Assembly: GCA_944326585.1 (NCBI GenBank)
Contig: CALVEN010000001.1
Span: 62,001 to 126,000, forward strand
DNA length: 64,000 nucleotides
Direction of reading: 5' to 3'
Origin: Candidatus Gastranaerophilales bacterium
GTDB taxonomy: Bacteria; Cyanobacteriota; Vampirovibrionia; Gastranaerophilales; Gastranaerophilaceae
The notes beneath the pieces are model-generated. The model ran no database searches. It was not told the origin of the DNA and saw only the letters and a program-made list of their open reading frames with translations. Every line of letters starts with the position of its first letter. Positions within the stretch are counted from its first letter, which is position 1. A program made the translations under genes and the position numbers. This document shows positions 61,231 through 64,000 of this stretch, in pieces.

Positions 61231-61250
61231 TTAATTATGTCCCGTTTCAT
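61176..61250 (-). CDS. 24-residue peptide, candidate type I toxin (locus 2)
   Basis: A peptide of exactly the same length as locus 1, beginning MKRDIIKK and continuing with an amphipathic or hydrophobic stretch that ends ILAEFV. Shared positions include MKR, I, K, L, L, QI and F. The ribosome-binding site AAAGGAGGTGA and the following ACAATGAAA are nearly identical to locus 1. It is less hydrophobic than locus 1, so it may act at the membrane surface rather than span it. Its mRNA should start near A61319. Function is inferred from architecture. Confidence 0.7.
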   Translation of the reverse strand: MKRDIIKKVLATLGHLIQILAEFV

Positions 61251-61254
61251 TGTA

Positions 61255-61303
61255 TCACCTCCTTTCCGCTTTAGTCCCTTAACAAGTCTGTGTCGGAGGA
61301 GGT
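61255..61303 (-). promoter_or_regulatory. Shine-Dalgarno-sequestering leader helix of locus 2
   Basis: On the minus strand ACCTCCTCCG (61294-61303) can pair with CGGA-aa-GGAGGT just before the ATG, ten pairs with a two-base bulge. This is the same device as in locus 1, with different sequence. Confidence 0.6.
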
Positions 61304-61325
61304 ATGGAGCTTACCCTCTGTGTTT

Positions 61326-61354
61326 ATTTTATATTGCTGCGTAAAAAATGTCAA
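61326..61354 (-). promoter_or_regulatory. Sense promoter of locus 2
   Basis: TTGACA (61349-61354), 17 bp, TAAAAT (61326-61331); predicted start A61319, mRNA beginning AGAGGGTAAG. Confidence 0.75.
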
Positions 61355-61372
61355 GAAAAACAGGAAATATTA

Positions 61373-62236
61373 TTAACTGTTTAAAACTGTTTCAAACGCT
61401 AGATTTTCGACAATAGTCTGGATATTCATATTTAATTTCAGTTCTTTTTTGGCTTTTTCAATTGTTTTGATATCAGAGAGGAGTTTTAATTTAAGCTGAG
61501 GATTTTTAAGATTTGATTTTAAAAGGTGAACAAGGTAATTTTGCATTTGAATAAAAACTTCTGAGGGGTCATTTTCTTTTGTGAGTGACAAAATCTCGTC
61601 ATTAAAGTTCAATACTTCGTTTCTTTTTATATCAAGGTAGTTATCCATAAGGTTTTTGACAAGTTCAAAGTTTTGCGGTTCGTCTTTTTTAGACGGGACA
61701 AAAAAGCATTGTGAACGTGAAACAACTGTTGATATCATATCTGAGATATCATTTGTTAAAAAGAAGAAAGTTGTATTGGCGGGAGGTTCTTCAAAAGTTT
61801 TCAACAAAGCATTAGCGGCATCGGTTGAAAAGTTAGTAGGATTAAGCCCGCAGGGTTTGCCGTTTGAATCTTTGTCGCAGAAGATTAAAACTCTGTGGTA
61901 ATCCGATGTTATTGCAAGGTCATTTTTAATCATTCGTGCCTGTGCGATTGAAAACATTGTTTTGGAATCATCATCTGAGGGTTTGTTGTCAACTTTTGAA
62001 TAGGTTAAGACAGCCGGATGCGAATTATTTTTTATCCATGTGCAATTAAGACAATTGCAGTCAGGTGAGGCATCGAGTTTGCAGTTTAAAATTCGTGCTA
62101 TTTCAAGCGCAAGTTCATACTGCGCCTCAATATCATTTCCCCAGAATAAAATGCAGTGAGAAATATTTTTATCGGGATTTTTAATTCCCTTTGTAAAATA
62201 ATCCGTCAGAAATTTGTAGTTTTCATAGATATTCAT
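61373..62236 (-). CDS. holB: DNA polymerase III subunit delta'
   Basis: A clamp-loader subunit. ISHCILFWGNDIEAQYELAL occupies the site of the degenerate P-loop expected in delta'; the zinc module is CKLDASPDCNCLNC; DAANALLKTFEEPPANTTFFFLT and STVVSRSQCFF (SRC motif) are diagnostic. 287 residues. GGAGAGG lies about nine bases before the ATG. It follows holA, so two clamp-loader genes are adjacent. Confidence 0.93.
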   Translation of the reverse strand: MNIYENYKFLTDYFTKGIKNPDKNISHCILFWGNDIEAQYELALEIARILNCKLDASPDCNCLNCTWIKNNSHPAVLTYSKVDNKPSDDDSKTMFSIAQARMIKNDLAITSDYHRVLIFCDKDSNGKPCGLNPTNFSTDAANALLKTFEEPPANTTFFFLTNDISDMISTVVSRSQCFFVPSKKDEPQNFELVKNLMDNYLDIKRNEVLNFNDEILSLTKENDPSEVFIQMQNYLVHLLKSNLKNPQLKLKLLSDIKTIEKAKKELKLNMNIQTIVENLAFETVLNS

Positions 62237-62253
62237 TTACAGCACCTCTCCGG

Positions 62254-62316
62254 AATTTCTGACACTCATTTTTCGTGTCGAAATTTTTTCCTCTTCCCTA
62301 TGGGGCGAGGTTTTTA
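62254..62316 (+). terminator. Two plus-strand-oriented hairpins between holA and holB
   Basis: AATTTC-T-GACAC / GTGTC-GAAATT (62254-62285) with T residues, then CCTC..CCC/GGG..GAGG (about 62291-62310) followed by TTTTTATTTT. Both have their T runs on the plus strand although the flanking genes are on the minus strand. Confidence 0.45.
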
Positions 62317-62318
62317 TT

Positions 62319-63275
62319 TTATCTGAACAGGACATCTTCGACCTCCTTTTCAGGGACTAAAGATTGTCCTGATTTTATTTTGTATTCAGCTTCCGTAAGA
62401 TTTTGTTTTAATTTGACTAAATCTTTCAGACTTGTGTTTTTAAGTTTTTGCAGGTTTAATTTAACGACATATTCGTGCTGTCCTGTAAGTTTTGAAAGTT
62501 CGAACGGGGAGCACTCAGAAGATTTTGCTTTTAATAAAATCCATTTTCTTATCATTGTTTGGAGTGCCGCAACGATTTCAAGGCAGAATTTTTTCTCTAA
62601 GAGTTTTCTGTATTCCAAAAGTGCCAGATCTTTTTCGTCTTTCATTAAGTAGTCCGAAAACGCAAACAAATCTTCGTTTGAAATACACAGTTCTTTCACC
62701 GTATCTTTTGTAATTTGTTTTTGGGGATAGATAAAAAGTTTGAGCTTATCAAGTTCGCCGTCAATTTCCCTCAGGTTATTTCCGATTTGTATAATCATTC
62801 TTGATGCGGCGTCTGAAGTTATTTCCAAATCCTTTGACTTTGCCTGTTTTCTGATCCAGCTTTCAAGTTCAGCGGTTTTATAGGTCGGGATTGAGGGGAA
62901 TTCTTTTGCATTATATTTTGAAAGCAGTTTGAAAAATTTTTTACGGCTGTCGAGTTTTTTGCCTTCGTTTCTGGGAAGTTCCGCAACAAAAACTATATCA
63001 AGATTTTCGTTATTATCTTCAAGCGCTTCTTCAATTTGTTTGATTTCTTTGTCTTCAAAAGCTTTGTTAAAATAGTCATTTGCCTTTATAATAACAAGCA
63101 TTTTGCCGAACATCATAGGCTGGGTTCTCAATATTGAGATTAAATCGGCGAATTTCGGGTTGTCATAAGTTTTCAGGCTCATTTCAAGAAAGTTTTTATC
63201 CAGACTTTTTTTGAGTTTGTTGACTTCCTGCTCTATATTGAATTCTTCGTCGCCGTAATAAAAATAGATTGCCAT
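62319..63275 (-). CDS. holA: DNA polymerase III subunit delta
   Basis: The clamp-opening subunit of the clamp loader. IYFYYGDEEFNIEQEVNKLKK at the N-terminus, domain I/II features (PMMFGKMLVIIKANDYF, DIVFVAELP) and ISNEDLFAFSDYLMK in the C-terminal domain are as in HolA. 318 residues, typical. TATAAT boxes repeat just before the ATG. It is upstream of holB in the same direction. Confidence 0.93.
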   Translation of the reverse strand: MAIYFYYGDEEFNIEQEVNKLKKSLDKNFLEMSLKTYDNPKFADLISILRTQPMMFGKMLVIIKANDYFNKAFEDKEIKQIEEALEDNNENLDIVFVAELPRNEGKKLDSRKKFFKLLSKYNAKEFPSIPTYKTAELESWIRKQAKSKDLEITSDAASRMIIQIGNNLREIDGELDKLKLFIYPQKQITKDTVKELCISNEDLFAFSDYLMKDEKDLALLEYRKLLEKKFCLEIVAALQTMIRKWILLKAKSSECSPFELSKLTGQHEYVVKLNLQKLKNTSLKDLVKLKQNLTEAEYKIKSGQSLVPEKEVEDVLFR

Positions 63276-63294
63276 AATTATATTATATTATAAA

Positions 63295-64000
63295 TTATTT
63301 ATTTAAAAAGCATGCGGAATTGTGATTTTGACCAACCGTAAACATAGGAGGAATTTCTTGTTTACAAATTTCCATACAAAACTTGCATCTGGGATGGAAT
63401 TTACACCCGTTTATTATCTGCTGGATTGTCGGCGGATGTCCGGCAATTGTTTCCAATTTTTCGCCTTTATTGGACGGAATAGCTTTCAAAAGCGCCATTG
63501 AATAAGGGTGATTAGGCGTCTGGAAAAATTCGTCAGCCGGTGCGTTTTCAACTATTCTTCCGGCATACATAACAGATACTTCATCTGCGTTTTCTCCGAC
63601 AAGTGCCAAATCATGCGTAATCAGCATAATCGCGGTTTCAGTTTGTTCTTTAATCTCTTTTAAAAGTTTCATAATTTGTGCCTGAATTGTAACGTCAAGC
63701 GCTGTTGTGGGTTCATCGGCAATCAGAATTTCGGCATTACAGCATAAAGCCATTGCAATAATCGCACGCTGTTTCATACCTCCTGAAAATTCATGCGGAT
63801 ATGACTTTAATCTAATTTCAGGACAGGGAATTTGTACCATTTCAAAAGCTTCAATTGCTTTTTGAAAAGCTTCTTTTCCCTCAAGATTCTGGTGAACTTT
63901 TAAAACCTCAAGCAATTGATCGCCTACGGTATAAAGCGGATTTAATGATGTCATCGGATCCTGCGGTATCAGGGCTATTTTTGCCCCGCGGATTTTTTGC
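63295..64000 (-). CDS. Oligopeptide/dipeptide ABC transporter ATP-binding protein, 5'-truncated
   Basis: The OppD/DppD-type ATPase of a peptide or nickel importer. The frame is open to the window edge, so the Walker A motif lies outside. Visible parts are the Q-loop (IALIPQDPMTSLNPL), the signature HEFSGGMKQRAIIAMAL, Walker B ILIADEPTTALD, the switch His (LITHD) and the C-terminal oligopeptide-family tail with its Cys cluster (CKFHPRCKFCMEIC). The other subunits would be beyond the edge, or upstream. Confidence 0.93.
   Translation of the reverse strand, partial: QKIRGAKIALIPQDPMTSLNPLYTVGDQLLEVLKVHQNLEGKEAFQKAIEAFEMVQIPCPEIRLKSYPHEFSGGMKQRAIIAMALCCNAEILIADEPTTALDVTIQAQIMKLLKEIKEQTETAIMLITHDLALVGENADEVSVMYAGRIVENAPADEFFQTPNHPYSMALLKAIPSNKGEKLETIAGHPPTIQQIINGCKFHPRCKFCMEICKQEIPPMFTVGQNHNSACFLNK

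Overview
The window is a 64 kb stretch of an AT-rich bacterial chromosome with about 67 protein genes, two tRNAs and no rRNA, CRISPR or complete insertion sequence. The gene content fits a Gram-negative-type, non-photosynthetic, fermentative relative of cyanobacteria such as the gut Gastranaerophilales (Vampirovibrionia/Melainabacteria). Evidence for this is indirect: an outer membrane (TolC-like channel, a beta-barrel protein, an SLH-domain envelope protein), PBS-lyase-type HEAT repeats, prepilin-like proteins, rpsF-ssb-rpsR order, low GC, and no photosynthesis genes. The placement is an inference.

Layout. 1-9.5 kb: truncated der, metG, a U32 peptidase, a TPR protein, a fold-type-I PLP decarboxylase and an outer-membrane barrel. 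9.5-17 kb (mostly minus strand): hisS, a CtpA-type protease, tdk, a HigBA-like toxin-antitoxin pair, a TrmB regulator, a glyoxalase, xerD and a soluble histidine kinase. 17-21 kb: dnaG overlapping rpoD, plus small unknowns. 21-27.4 kb: a drug-efflux cluster (tolC-like gene divergent from marR-emrA-emrB-emrB2). 27.4-32.1 kb: an odd prepilin-like gene with a ten-G tract, xerC, a large secreted TPR protein and engB. 32.1-32.8 kb: a MITE-like element and dispersed palindromic repeats. 32.8-40.5 kb: small proteins, enolase, a DJ-1/PfpI protein, MATE, tRNA-Met, HxlR, ogt, a parvulin and ferritin. 40.5-44.6 kb: a 24-codon peptide locus, then an operon of a TIM-barrel-like protein, a ferritin-like protein and a membrane peptide, and carbonic anhydrase. 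44.6-52.4 kb: a GT39-like transferase, an ArsB/NhaD permease, a GGDEF/HD-GYP protein and a Cys-rich SLH protein. 52.5-57 kb: rpsF-ssb-rpsR, an unknown, tRNA-Ser, a membrane protein and an Fe-alcohol dehydrogenase. 57-64 kb: a NifX-domain protein, TspO, HEAT repeats, a PAS/GAF histidine kinase, a second 24-codon peptide locus, holB, holA and a truncated OppD/DppD ATPase.

The most interesting signal is a pair of homologous loci, at about 40.55-40.80 kb (+) and 61.09-61.35 kb (-). Each has a sigma-70-type promoter, a leader that can pair with the Shine-Dalgarno, and a 24-residue basic/hydrophobic peptide gene. Each also has a convergent antisense promoter of conserved sequence (TTGACA, 16 nt, TATAAT) and an intrinsic terminator for the antisense RNA lying inside the peptide gene itself. 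This is the architecture of a type I toxin-antitoxin system, and I do not recognise the family.

A second, window-wide signal is that at least twelve first genes of transcription units have a -10 box only 6-9 nt before the ATG. This predicts leaderless mRNAs alongside conventional Shine-Dalgarno-led ones. Other items worth attention are the possible phase-variable prepilin, the 412-bp element with 22-bp inverted ends, the nested start in the NifX gene, and a tRNA-Met fragment duplication.
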